Below the pieces are notes generated by a model. It was not told where the DNA came from, did not search any database, and saw nothing but the letters and a program-made list of their open reading frames with translations. The position numbers and the translations under genes are program-made. A stretch of DNA of 64,000 nucleotides from Jeotgalibaca porci (GTDB lineage Bacteria > Bacillota > Bacilli > Lactobacillales > Aerococcaceae), in contig NZ_CP049889.1 of the NCBI RefSeq assembly GCF_011299095.1, positions 124,001 to 188,000 on the forward strand, read 5' to 3'. Below, piece after piece: positions 35,157 to 43,387 of this stretch (positions within the stretch are counted from its first letter, which is position 1; the number at the start of each line of letters is the position of its first letter).

Positions 35157-35201
35157 CTCGTGAAAATTATAACATAGAGAATAGAGGTTGGTAATGCCTA
35201 T

Positions 35202-36206
35202 TTATTCGTACTCTACAAATGCGTACTCATCGCCCGCTTGGTTGCTGATTGCTTTTTGATAAACTGCTTCCGCCACAGCGACATCCATTGCTCCGGTCCC
35301 AATTGGAATACACATAACCAATTCATCAGAGAAATCTGGCATCGTACTCTTACCGACAGCGAGTTCGCCTAAAGTAGTAAAGACATCGTCTTCACTTACT
35401 TTCCCTTCACTATTCAAGCGTTTCAATGCCCCTCTATTAAGCGCTTGGTACGGGTGGTCCACTACAAGCTTGTCCATTGATAGAATCATGTCATCGTCTA
35501 TCTCTTGGAATGATCCCATTGGAAAGACAACCGTGCCTGGTTGCACCCATTTTCTTAGTAAAATAGGTTCTTGTGCATTAGTAACTGTAATAAGAATATC
35601 GGCCTGCGCAGCTTTTTCGCCTTCATCCGGTTGGCAGACAATAATATCACCTTTAACATATTCCGCCATATCTTCCGCAAACTTCTCAGCCGTAGAAGCA
35701 CGGTGATTCCAAACTCTTAATTCTTTAATGTCAAACAAATCCGCAATTGCTTCAATCTGGAAACGAGCCTGCTCCCCTGCGCCGTATAAACCTATACTTA
35801 GACCGTCCTTAAAGCCTAAATATTTCAAAGAAACGGCTGTCTGTGCCCCTGTACGTAAGTTACTGATATGTGTGCCTTCCATGACGGAGATAAACTCTCC
35901 CATTGCAGGATCCATCAATACAATAAGTGCTGAAATAAAAGGTAACCCTGCTTCTTTCCGCTTGCCAGCTGTGCCACTTACCCATTTCAATCCGGCAATG
36001 TCTGAATCGCCGATATACGCCGGCATCGCATTAACAAAGCCTTCATGGTAAGGATAGCCGCCTGTTTCACCTAAGTCTAAGGTAACTTTTGGTGGATTAA
36101 CGACTGTCTCGTTACCAAATCCTTGGAATGTTTTGTCAATAATTTTATTCGCCTCAGACATTGTAATCAGCTGTTTGATTGTTTTCTCATTTAGTAATTT
36201 CGCCAT
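35202..36206 (-). CDS. Ornithine cyclodeaminase / mu-crystallin family protein
   Basis: A 334-residue NAD(P)-dependent enzyme. It may act as ornithine cyclodeaminase, alanine dehydrogenase or a related amino/imino acid enzyme. Motifs: GLKWVSGTAGKRKEAG in the substrate region, LRTGAQTAVSLKYLG, the Rossmann glycine motif GLYGAGEQARFQ and KLVVDHP near the C-terminus. I prefer the ATG that opens MAKLLNEKT, nine bases after AAAGG, over one three codons earlier that is too near that site. Substrate cannot be decided by eye. Confidence 0.88.
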   Translation of the reverse strand: MAKLLNEKTIKQLITMSEANKIIDKTFQGFGNETVVNPPKVTLDLGETGGYPYHEGFVNAMPAYIGDSDIAGLKWVSGTAGKRKEAGLPFISALIVLMDPAMGEFISVMEGTHISNLRTGAQTAVSLKYLGFKDGLSIGLYGAGEQARFQIEAIADLFDIKELRVWNHRASTAEKFAEDMAEYVKGDIIVCQPDEGEKAAQADILITVTNAQEPILLRKWVQPGTVVFPMGSFQEIDDDMILSMDKLVVDHPYQALNRGALKRLNSEGKVSEDDVFTTLGELAVGKSTMPDFSDELVMCIPIGTGAMDVAVAEAVYQKAISNQAGDEYAFVEYE

Positions 36207-36215
36207 ATCATCCAT

Positions 36216-36409
36216 CCTTTTTCATTCATTTATAAGTACTTAAATAAGTCTTTCCTTCATAATAGCATAAAGGAAAGACTTACTTTTGACTGGAAATTTA
36301 ATTTCTTTAAAGATGCCAATAAGTTTGTATCGGGCCATCCATTCCAAATACAGGATATTGATTAGGCAAGGCGACGCATTGTTTGGATAAGGTTCCTACA
36401 ATCTCTTTC
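36216..36409. other. Intergenic stretch with a short unexplained frame
   Basis: On the minus strand a 33-codon frame without start (KEIVGTLSKQCVALPNQYPV and ending QTYWHL) runs after the aldo/keto reductase stop. It may be chance or a remnant. No terminator with a clear T-run was seen. Confidence 0.25.
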
Positions 36410-37237
36410 CTATTCCACCTCTAAGTTATCTAAAAAGGCCATATCTTCCGCATCGATTTCAAAATCAATGTCCGCATTTTCTAAGATATATTTGTCATGG
36501 ACAGATTTCGGTAAAACAACCATTCCTTTTTGAATCGGGTAGCGGTAAGCAATTTGCGCAACTGTTTTGCCGTATTTATCAGCAATCTTTTTAATAGCTT
36601 CATTCTCCAGTAAACGGCCTGTGCCTAATGAAGAATAAGCTTCAATTAGAATATCGTTTTCCTGACAGAATGCGACGATTTCCGGTTGTGTATGACCGAT
36701 ACTAAAGCGAATTTGGTTCACGGCCGGTTTAACACCAGTAGCTTCAATCAACTGTTTCAAATCATCTACATTAAAGTTGGAAACACCGATTGCACGAAGC
36801 AAACCTTGTTCTTTCGCCTCAATCATCGCACGCCAGACAGCAACGTTTTCTTTATAAAAGTGTGGACGTGTCGGCTTGTGATTAAAGAAGCGCCATGGTG
36901 TCGGACAATGAATCAACATTAAATCGATATAATCGGTATTCAAGTCTTCCAGATCATCATGAATATTTCCCATTGCCTCATGGTAAGACTTAGACTCGCC
37001 CCGAACTTTAGAAGTGATGAAAATATCTTCTCGCTTTACACCGCTGGCTTTGATTCCTTCACGGATACCTTTTGCGTTCCCATATCCATGTGCTGTATCG
37101 ATATGTATATAGCCATTTTTCAAGGCAAATTCAGTCGGATGAACAGCATCAGGTGTTGCTATTTGCCAAGTCCCCAATGCAATCTTCGGTATGGAGACAC
37201 CGTTATTTAATTGATATGTTTCATGTAGAATTGACAT
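36410..37237 (-). CDS. Aldo/keto reductase
   Basis: A 275-residue NADPH-dependent reductase of small aldehydes such as methylglyoxal or sugar aldehydes. The catalytic tetrad is seen: Asp and Tyr in HIDTAHGYGN, Lys in ITSKVRG and His in MLIHCPTP. The NADPH-binding end is VLPKSVHDKYILEN. I start at MSILHETYQLNNG, after AGAGGGA; the longer frame has no support. A cre-like site just downstream of the promoter suggests CcpA repression. Confidence 0.93.
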   Translation of the reverse strand: MSILHETYQLNNGVSIPKIALGTWQIATPDAVHPTEFALKNGYIHIDTAHGYGNAKGIREGIKASGVKREDIFITSKVRGESKSYHEAMGNIHDDLEDLNTDYIDLMLIHCPTPWRFFNHKPTRPHFYKENVAVWRAMIEAKEQGLLRAIGVSNFNVDDLKQLIEATGVKPAVNQIRFSIGHTQPEIVAFCQENDILIEAYSSLGTGRLLENEAIKKIADKYGKTVAQIAYRYPIQKGMVVLPKSVHDKYILENADIDFEIDAEDMAFLDNLEVE

Positions 37238-37260
37238 AGAATCCCTCTTTCGCTTTTTAA

Positions 37261-37308
37261 ATGTAAACGCTATATCTTTATTATAAACGTTATCGGCTGT
37301 TCTGCAAG
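37261..37308 (-). promoter_or_regulatory. Promoter and cre-like site of the aldo/keto reductase gene
   Basis: Minus-strand -10 TATAAT (plus 37280-37285) and CTTGCA 17 bases upstream. ATGTAAACGCTATAT (37261-37275) differs from the CcpA consensus WTGNAANCGNWNNCW only at the last C and would overlap the transcription start. Confidence 0.55.
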
Positions 37309-37367
37309 AAACTCGAACCATCTTTGAATAAAAAAAGACTGAGACAATGTGTCCCAGCCCGTTATTC

Positions 37368-38288
37368 CTATATTTGTTCGTTGACCATTTCCACGTATGC
37401 TTCCTCTTTGGTAGATGCCAAGAGAAGAACGGCAATCATGACGATGAAAATGCCCAGTATTTCGAAAAAGCCAAAAATTTGTTTGAAAACAACCACCGAC
37501 AATACGGCTGCCAATAAAGGTTCAAGTGCCGTCATAATACTTGCCAGGGATGGTGTAATATAGCTCAAGCTTGCAAAGTAAGAGATGAAACTTAATGATG
37601 TCCCAAAGACAATAATTAACAGCAATAGAATCAAACTATGCCACGTCAATTGGAAGCCTGGTTCTGTAATTGGTGCGACAAACTGAAACGGGATGCTTCC
37701 CAGTATCATTCCCCAACCGACAATAACGGTTGGACCAAATTCCGCCAGCAAGGAACGCGGCTGAATGGAATAGAATGCGACAGCCAATGCAGAAGCAATA
37801 CCAAAGATTAATCCCAACGGAGAAATACTCATGCTCTTCAGATCGCCGTTTGTGACAATTAACAACACTCCGAAGAAAGTAAACAGGACCAAGACGATTT
37901 CTCTAAGCGTTGCTTTCTTTTCTCCTGCTAAGACCGTATAGGCATAGACAAAGATTGGGGCAGCGAATTGCAGGATGGTAGCGGTGGATGCATTACCCAA
38001 CTCAATCCCTTTATAGAAGAAATATTGAACGCCGATCATCCCAAAAAGGGAGAAGATAACTAACTTTAAAGCGGTTTTCCGCTGATAAAATGGCAGTAAA
38101 ATGTTTTCTTTATTAACAAAAAAGCTGTAACCTAAGATTAATATACCAGAAAATAAAAGACGGATACCAACTAACCATTCCGAAGAAACGGTATAATGAG
38201 TAAATAGTGACTGAGCGAAAATACCTGATACGCCCCACATGCTGCCTCCAAAAGCAGCCAATAAAATACCTTTAATACGATTATTCAA
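37368..38288 (-). CDS. EamA/DMT-family transporter
   Basis: A 306-residue membrane protein with ten hydrophobic segments in two EamA repeats (GGSMWGVSGIFAQSLF at the start, FISYFASLSYITPSLASIMTALEPLLAAV in outline in the second). The Pro-rich EP...A signature of DMT exporters is in TALEPLLAAVL. Translation begins at TTG after GAGGTGAAAAA. It probably exports amino acids or metabolites; substrate unknown. It is divergent from nth. Confidence 0.9.
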   Translation of the reverse strand: MNNRIKGILLAAFGGSMWGVSGIFAQSLFTHYTVSSEWLVGIRLLFSGILILGYSFFVNKENILLPFYQRKTALKLVIFSLFGMIGVQYFFYKGIELGNASTATILQFAAPIFVYAYTVLAGEKKATLREIVLVLFTFFGVLLIVTNGDLKSMSISPLGLIFGIASALAVAFYSIQPRSLLAEFGPTVIVGWGMILGSIPFQFVAPITEPGFQLTWHSLILLLLIIVFGTSLSFISYFASLSYITPSLASIMTALEPLLAAVLSVVVFKQIFGFFEILGIFIVMIAVLLLASTKEEAYVEMVNEQI

Positions 38289-38360
38289 TTTTTCACCTCA
38301 TAATTATAAAATCCTGTTCTATGTTATAATTATTTATACAATTTTACAAGGGGGAATTCG

Positions 38361-38966
38361 ATGAATTCTAAGGAAAAATCTCGTGATATATTGGAGCAAA
38401 TTATTGCTATTTATCCCGATGTAAAAACGATACTAAAATATTCAAATACCTTCGAGCTTTTAGTGGCTGTTATGTTGAGTGCACAAACGACCGACATTGC
38501 CGTCAACAAAGTTACCGGGGCGCTTTTTGAACGCTTTCCGACACCGTTAGCGTTTGCTGAGTCTTCTCCCGAAGAGATTGAGCCCTACATCAAGTCGATT
38601 GGATTATATCGAAACAAAGCTAAACATCTGTACATCTGTGCAAACCAACTTGTGCGCGATTTTAACAGTGAAGTGCCCAGCAATCGAAAGGACCTTGAAT
38701 CTCTGGCAGGTGTCGGCAGAAAGACCGCAAACGTACTGCTAAGCGTTGGATTCAATATTCCAGCCTTTCCAGTGGATACACATGTCAGCCGTGTCTGTAA
38801 GCATCACAATATCGTTCCGCAAAATGCAACACCATTGGAAATCGAGAAAATCGTAACTGGTATTTTGCCAGAAGAACTGTGGAACCAAGCGCATTACTCC
38901 ATCATCTTTTTCGGTCGTAATATATGTTCGCCACGTAATCCGAAGTGCGATGAATATTTACATTAA
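38361..38966 (+). CDS. nth: Endonuclease III without a complete iron–sulfur loop
   Basis: A 201-residue DNA glycosylase/AP lyase that removes oxidised pyrimidines. The HhH motif LAGVGRKTANVLL carries the catalytic Lys and PVDTHVSRVC the catalytic Asp. The usual C-terminal 4Fe-4S motif is Cys-X6-Cys-X2-Cys-X5-Cys; here only the first two Cys (CSPRNPKC) are present and the protein stops five residues later. The last part of the loop is thus lost. The enzyme may still fold, as some cluster-less homologues do. The ATG follows AAGGGGG. Confidence 0.92.
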   Translation: MNSKEKSRDILEQIIAIYPDVKTILKYSNTFELLVAVMLSAQTTDIAVNKVTGALFERFPTPLAFAESSPEEIEPYIKSIGLYRNKAKHLYICANQLVRDFNSEVPSNRKDLESLAGVGRKTANVLLSVGFNIPAFPVDTHVSRVCKHHNIVPQNATPLEIEKIVTGILPEELWNQAHYSIIFFGRNICSPRNPKCDEYLH

Positions 38967-38971
38967 TGCTT

Positions 38972-39018
38972 AAAAAGAGTGCCACCCTCGTCTTTGTAGA
39001 TGAGGGTGGCACTTTTTA
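38972..39018. terminator. Bidirectional terminator between nth and the ABC operon
   Basis: AAAAGAGTGCCACCCTC pairs with GAGGGTGGCACTTTTT; T-runs on both strands. Confidence 0.85.
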
Positions 39019-39765
39019 TTATTGGAGACCATCTTCTAAAATACGACTTAAGAAAACCTTTGTCCTATCTTCTTTGGGATTATTAAAGATTTGTTCCGGT
39101 GCACCTTCTTCAGCGATGACACCTTGGTCCATAAAAATGACATGGTCGGCAACTTCACGGGCGAATTGCATTTCGTGGGTAACAACGACCATTGTTAATC
39201 CGGAGTCCGCAAGTTGTTTCATAACCCGAAGCACTTCCCCTACCATCTCTGGATCCAATGCGGAAGTCGGTTCGTCAAATAATAAAACATCCGGCTCCAT
39301 TGCCAAGGCACGCGCAATTGCGACCCGTTGTTTTTGTCCCCCTGACAGTTGAGAAGGACGGGCATGGATGTAAGCAGCCATACCTACTTCTTCTAGGAAA
39401 GAAAGAGCACGTTGTTTGGCTTCCTCTTTCTCAGTTTTCATGACATTCATTTGACCGGTTGTGCAGTTTGTCAGGACATCCAAGTTATTAAAGAGATTAA
39501 ATTGCTGGAAAACCATTCCAACCTTGGAACGGTATTGAAATAGGTTCATCCCCGGATTTAATATACTTGTACCTCGATAATCAATTTCACCCGTCGTTGG
39601 TTTCTCAAGCAAATTCAAACAACGCAGTAAGGTTGATTTACCGGACCCGGAAGAGCCAATCAGACAAATCACTTGGCCTTTTGAAACATTAAAGCTGATA
39701 TCCTTTAATACTTCACGTTCACCAAATTTTTTGCTGAGGTTACGTATTTCTAAAACTTCACTCAT
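39019..39765 (-). CDS. Polar amino-acid ABC transporter ATPase (lysine importer)
   Basis: A 248-residue ATPase. Walker [14 protein letters not shown], signature [15 protein letters not shown], Walker [19 protein letters not shown] and the switch region [11 protein letters not shown] all match the GlnQ/HisP group. It overlaps the permease gene by four bases and is the last gene of the operon. The lysine riboswitch at the head of the operon identifies lysine as the likely substrate. Confidence 0.94.
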   Translation of the reverse strand: MSEVLEIRNLSKKFGEREVLKDISFNVSKGQVICLIGSSGSGKSTLLRCLNLLEKPTTGEIDYRGTSILNPGMNLFQYRSKVGMVFQQFNLFNNLDVLTNCTTGQMNVMKTEKEEAKQRALSFLEEVGMAAYIHARPSQLSGGQKQRVAIARALAMEPDVLLFDEPTSALDPEMVGEVLRVMKQLADSGLTMVVVTHEMQFAREVADHVIFMDQGVIAEEGAPEQIFNNPKEDRTKVFLSRILEDGLQ

Positions 39766-40520
39766 CTGTGTCCCTCCTTACCTTGCGTTGGTGTCTGAAC
39801 TTGATTTTGATTCCCGCCTACAAGCTGATAATTCTCCGAACCAGCCAGTTTTTTCTCAAAAACGCGTAGGACACGAGTGATTGTTAAGGTCATAACCAAA
39901 TACATAATGCTCGCCACCGTATAAGGACCGAAGTAGTCAAAGTTGATTCCCGCAACCGTCTTTGTTTGGAAAAACAACTCGGTTACCGAGATAACGTTCA
40001 ATACAGAGGTGTCTTTAATGTTAATGACGAATTCATTCCCCGTTGCCGGTAAAATATTGCGCCACACTTGCGGAATGACAACTACTCGCATCGTCTGCCA
40101 ATGAGACATACCAATTGCAGCAGCCCCCTCAAATTGGCCTTTATCGATGGACAAAATACCGCCACGGACGATCTCTGTCATATACGCGCCGGTATTAATC
40201 GATACGATAAAAATAGCAGCCCCCGTGCGATCCAAGTCCAAGCCAAATGCAATAGCGGAACCGTAATAGATTACCATCGCCTGCACAATCATCGGTGTTC
40301 CTCTGAACAATTCAACGTAGCACGTTGTCACAAAATGAGCGAAACGCAATAGAATGCGGCGTGACTTTCTTTCCGGTTTGGGGATGGTTCTTACAATCCC
40401 AAGAATCATCCCAATGAACAATCCGATGATTGTTCCGATAATTGATATATAAATGGTTACCCAGGCGCCTCTTAGAAAAAGGGGGGCATTATTTGAAAAT
40501 ATACTCCATAAATTACTCAA
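39762..40520 (-). CDS. Polar amino-acid ABC transporter permease (lysine importer)
   Basis: A 252-residue HisM/GlnP-type permease with about five membrane helices. The cytoplasmic EAA-like loop reads [21 protein letters not shown], and the [11 protein letters not shown] motif near residue 70 is typical. The Gln-rich C-terminal tail ([14 protein letters not shown]) is unusual. It overlaps the ATPase gene and follows the binding protein gene by 17 bases. Confidence 0.93.
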   Translation of the reverse strand: MSNLWSIFSNNAPLFLRGAWVTIYISIIGTIIGLFIGMILGIVRTIPKPERKSRRILLRFAHFVTTCYVELFRGTPMIVQAMVIYYGSAIAFGLDLDRTGAAIFIVSINTGAYMTEIVRGGILSIDKGQFEGAAAIGMSHWQTMRVVVIPQVWRNILPATGNEFVINIKDTSVLNVISVTELFFQTKTVAGINFDYFGPYTVASIMYLVMTLTITRVLRVFEKKLAGSENYQLVGGNQNQVQTPTQGKEGHR

Positions 40521-40537
40521 ACGAATTCACTCCTTGG

Positions 40538-41374
40538 TTATTGCGCTGACGGCTGAGTCAAAATTGCCTCTTCCATCAATTTTTGTTGCTCTTCAGCAGA
40601 TATCCCTTCCAGAATTTCATTAATATCTTCTAGGATATCACTATCTTTTTGAACGCCGATTGCGATTGTTGTGTCTTCCGGATTTGTTTCGAAGCCATCT
40701 TCAAATTCAATATAAGTAAAATCTGCATTTGCATTTGAAGCACTAATCGCTTCTGGCATTTCTGAGACATAGCCGTCAATCACACCGGATTGCAATGCAA
40801 CACGGATAGCTGAGAAATTCTCCATTGCCGTTTGTTTTTTTACGTCTTTTATTTGGTCAATCATATTATAGTGAAAGGTATTTAATTGCGCTGTCACTTT
40901 AGCGCCGCTAAAATCAGCCAAGGTTTTTGCATCCGCATAATCGCCATCAGATGCGACGACCATTACAAGTTGGGATTCTAGGTAAGGAATACTGAAATCA
41001 ATGGTTTGCTTTCTTTCTTCAGTGGGGGACATGCCAGCGATAATCGCATCGATTTTGTCAGATTGTAGCGAAGGCACTAAACCATCCCACTCCGTTTTAA
41101 CAATGACCAACTCTTTGCCCAAACCTTCTGCAATCTTTTTCGCGATTTGAACATCATAACCACCTGCAAACTCGCTCGATTCGTCTATTGGAACAGCACC
41201 GTGACTGTCGTCCAGTTGTGTCCAGTTGAAAGGCGCATAAGCAGCTTCCAAGCCAACTACAAAAGTATTATCTTCCGAACCGGCAGTATTTGTATCTGTC
41301 TCTTTAGAGCCACATGCAGCCAAAACCGCTGCTGCGCTAAATAATAAACTTGCTAATTTGAATTTCTTTCTCAT
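40538..41374 (-). CDS. Amino-acid ABC transporter substrate-binding lipoprotein (lysine importer)
   Basis: A 278-residue lipoprotein with lipobox VLAAC and the SBP_bac_3 fold: VVGLEAAYAPFNW at the start, the GYDVQIAKKIAEGLG helix, GLVPSLQSDKIDAIIAGMS, and FDYIEF-type segments later. The ATG follows AGAGGAGCGG. It is the first gene after the lysine riboswitch, so expression should fall when lysine is plentiful. The binding specificity is inferred from this control. Confidence 0.92.
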   Translation of the reverse strand: MRKKFKLASLLFSAAAVLAACGSKETDTNTAGSEDNTFVVGLEAAYAPFNWTQLDDSHGAVPIDESSEFAGGYDVQIAKKIAEGLGKELVIVKTEWDGLVPSLQSDKIDAIIAGMSPTEERKQTIDFSIPYLESQLVMVVASDGDYADAKTLADFSGAKVTAQLNTFHYNMIDQIKDVKKQTAMENFSAIRVALQSGVIDGYVSEMPEAISASNANADFTYIEFEDGFETNPEDTTIAIGVQKDSDILEDINEILEGISAEEQQKLMEEAILTQPSAQ

Positions 41375-41403
41375 TTTTATCCGCTCCTCTTGAAAAAATA
41401 CAA

Positions 41404-41440
41404 ACAAAAAAACCATGAGCAAAAGGCTCACGGTTTACCG
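41404..41440 (-). terminator. Expression-platform terminator of the lysine riboswitch
   Basis: On the minus strand AACCGTGAGC, a CTTTT loop and GCTCATGGTT, followed by TTTTTG. It lies between the aptamer and the binding-protein gene. Confidence 0.85.
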
Positions 41441-41454
41441 TCCTTTTGCCCCAA

Positions 41455-41597
41455 CATGAACAGCGCATCGATGAATATAATTGGGCATTATATTCTGACA
41501 GTGCCATGCTTATTCAGCATGACCCCAGTATCTAAAAGATACTTCGGCGAATTCCCCTTTCGTTTCCTACTGATGGTTTTCGCGGCCTCTAGTTCAT
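41455..41597 (-). promoter_or_regulatory. Lysine riboswitch (L-box) with shortened P2 and P3
   Basis: Read on the minus strand, the conserved aptamer words occur in order: AGAGG-CGCGAA, AGTA, GAAAGGGGA, CGCCGAAG, CTGGGG, GCTGAATAAGC and GGCACTGTCA, ending GATGCGCTGTTC. P1 pairs GAAC at the 5' side with GTTC at the 3' side. P4 is CATGCT/AGCATG and P5 is GAATATAAT/ATTATATTC. Between AGTA and GAAAGGGGA there are only a few bases, and P3 is a five-pair stem (GTATC/GATAC). In Bacillus subtilis lysC, both arms are long and their loops kiss. A terminator follows, so lysine should switch the transporter operon off. Confidence 0.85.
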
Positions 41598-41619
41598 ATT
41601 GACTTTTGTTATGGATGTA

Positions 41620-41648
41620 ACTATAACGCATAATAATATTACTGTCAA
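41620..41648 (-). promoter_or_regulatory. Promoter of the lysine transporter operon
   Basis: Minus-strand TTGACA (plus 41643-41648), a 17-base spacer and TATAGT (41620-41625), about 25 bases before the riboswitch aptamer. Confidence 0.8.
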
Positions 41649-41736
41649 CTCACTATTTCATGGTATTCTCATAAAGTTGTTATTATTAGTTAATATAAAG
41701 CGAATTCGTTATAATGAGAGACATGGAGGGATGAAT

Positions 41737-42363
41737 ATGATACCTAAAATCATTCATTATTGTTGGTTTGGTGGCAATCCACTCGGTGAAGCTGAAGAGA
41801 AAATGATGGCTACTTGGAAAAAATATTGTCCGGATTACCAGATAATGGTCTGGAATGAAGAAACCTTTAATATTGACGAAATGGGCGATTATGTAAAAGA
41901 AGCTTACGAGGAAGAGAAATGGGCTTTTGTGTCTGATGTGGCTCGTTTATTTGCCTTAAAAGAGTACGGTGGTATCTATATGGACACGGATGTCGAAGTA
42001 CTAAAATCCTTTGATCCACTTCTGCAACAAGACGGCTTCATGGGCTTTGAGATTGAGACTACCATTTCAACAGCCGTAATCGCAGCCAAACCGCACCACC
42101 CGACATTTGAACTACTATTTTCTGATTATAAAAATCGGCATTTCAAGAATCCGGATGGGTCATTGGATGAAGAAACCAATGTCGACCGTATAACAGATAT
42201 ATTACAGGAAAAAGGCTTGGAGCTGAATAATGAGTTGCAAGAAGTCATGAACCTTACGATTTATCCCCGGGTTTATTTTTCTCCAAAAAGCTATTGGACA
42301 CATGAAATTAATGACACCAACGAGACCTATGCCATTCACCATTATTCAGGTTCTTGGTTATAA
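41737..42363 (+). CDS. Glycosyltransferase family 32 (OCH1-like, DXD motif)
   Basis: A 208-residue cytoplasmic sugar transferase. It begins IPKIIHYCWFGGNPL, then SDVARLFALKEYGGIYMDTDVEV, in which the DTD is the metal and nucleotide-sugar binding DXD motif. The C-terminal HHYSGSWL is typical, but here it is the very end; most relatives have a further tail. I start at the second ATG (six bases after GGAGGG). A TATAAT box lies about 20 bases upstream. No other capsule gene adjoins, so the acceptor is unknown. Confidence 0.9.
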   Translation: MIPKIIHYCWFGGNPLGEAEEKMMATWKKYCPDYQIMVWNEETFNIDEMGDYVKEAYEEEKWAFVSDVARLFALKEYGGIYMDTDVEVLKSFDPLLQQDGFMGFEIETTISTAVIAAKPHHPTFELLFSDYKNRHFKNPDGSLDEETNVDRITDILQEKGLELNNELQEVMNLTIYPRVYFSPKSYWTHEINDTNETYAIHHYSGSWL

Positions 42364-42393
42364 AAAGAGACATCAAGAGCAGTTTATATACTT

Positions 42394-42442
42394 CCCCTAA
42401 AGTAGACACTTGAAAAAGTAAAACTACTTTAGGGGCTTTTTT
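42394..42442 (+). terminator. Terminator after the GT32 gene
   Basis: CCCCTAAAGTAG pairs with CTACTTTAGGGG over an 18-base loop, followed by CTTTTTTAT. The sequence also resembles the left end of some IS3-type elements, where a transposase would begin at the ATG just after. Confidence 0.7.
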
Positions 42443-42856
42443 ATGCGTTCGAATCGAAAACATACAACCGAAAAAGATGACTCTCTCATGGTGGCACAGG
42501 GTATTTCCTTCACCAAACCCTAATCACCCAGAAGAACCAAAATCGCCAATCATTACTCACTTTAGAACAAATTGGATAAAATCCTTTGTATCTTGAATCG
42601 TTTCGTGTGCATTCCAAGTAGCGTATTTCGCAACAGCTTCGTCAGAAGTATAGGCAAATAAATCCTCGGCGTCAGCCATTGTTATTTTTCAAAGGTTAAG
42701 GCTGTACGCTGCAGAGCCTTCGGAATCGCTTATTCTTCAACGGGGAATGTTACGCAGGATATTTTGGATGCAGCCATGTTTGAACGGCTAACTTCATAGC
42801 ACTGGGTAATACCGAGGAATCTATTATTTATAATCAGTTGGGACAGATAAACCGGC
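42443..42856. other. Decayed DNA between GT32 and the minisatellite
   Basis: It holds an acetyltransferase fragment on the minus strand and, near 42705-42797, a plus-strand fragment reading RAFGIAYSSTGNVTQDILD and ending ERLTS. Neither is a gene. I see no promoter or RNA signal. Confidence 0.4.
42557..42679 (-). pseudogene. GNAT acetyltransferase fragment
   Basis: Forty residues read ADAEDLFAYTSDEAVAKYAT and WNAHETIQDTKDFIQFVL, the N-terminal part of a RimJ/RimL-type N-acetyltransferase. The first strand (ERLILR) and everything after this segment are missing, and the frame ends at TGA. It is a remnant. Confidence 0.6.
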
Positions 42857-43192
42857 GACTAACTGATTGTAAAACTATTTACATCGAGTTCGACTGCGAA
42901 AACTACCGACCAACTGATTGTAAAGCTATTTACATCGAGTTCAACTGGGAAATCCGACGACCAACTGATTGTAAAACTATTTACATCGAGTTCAACTGGG
43001 AAATCCGACGACCAACTGATTGTAAAACTATTTACATCGAGTTCAACTGGGAAATCCGACGACCAACTGATTGTAAAACTATTTACATCGAGTTCAACTG
43101 GGAAATCCGACGACCAACTGATTGTAAAACTATTTACATCGAGTTCAACTGGGAAATCCGGCGACCAACTGATTGTAAAACTGTTTACAGCG
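42857..43192. repeat. 51-bp tandem repeat (minisatellite), six full copies and a partial one
   Basis: Copies begin (word AACTGATTGT) at 42861, 42912, 42963, 43014, 43065, 43116 and 43167, exactly 51 bases apart. Inner copies are identical or nearly so; the first and last differ, as expected for an array that grows by slippage or unequal exchange. The unit length is a multiple of three, so both strands stay open: the plus strand reads PTDCKTIYIEFNWEIRR and the minus strand VNSFTISWSSDFPVELD repeatedly. There is no ribosome binding site, so I do not call a gene. Each unit contains TGTAAA-ACTA-TTTACA, an imperfect palindrome. There are no unique spacers, so it is not CRISPR. Confidence 0.9.
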
Positions 43193-43387
43193 CAATTCAT
43201 TTGCTAGAGGCCTTTTTCTATAGTTTTAGCCATTACTTCCCAGGTGCCGATTATCACGAACTTGCCTCTGAAAGTTATAAAACCCCATGTTGGGCGAACA
43301 AAAAAATGCCATGCATGACAATTATCATACATGACACAATCTATTTTTTATTTACCTGTATGTCCACCGATTCTTGACGTCTCTTTT

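Noticed and set aside
36410..37435. 341-residue aldo/keto reductase
   Set aside because: The first 66 codons cross the promoter and cre-like site. The start at 37237 has a ribosome binding site and the normal N-terminus.
41455..41597. SAM or T-box element instead of a lysine riboswitch
   Set aside because: The words AGAGG, CGCCGAAG and ACTGTCA in this order fit the lysine aptamer; SAM and T-box core motifs are missing.
42857..43192. CRISPR array
   Set aside because: The repeats are directly joined at 51 bases with no unique spacers, and no cas genes are near.
42838..43377. Protein of 179 residues on the plus strand (and a 113-residue one on the minus strand) with 17-residue repeats
   Set aside because: Both frames are open only because the repeat unit is a multiple of three without stops. 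Neither has a ribosome binding site or promoter.
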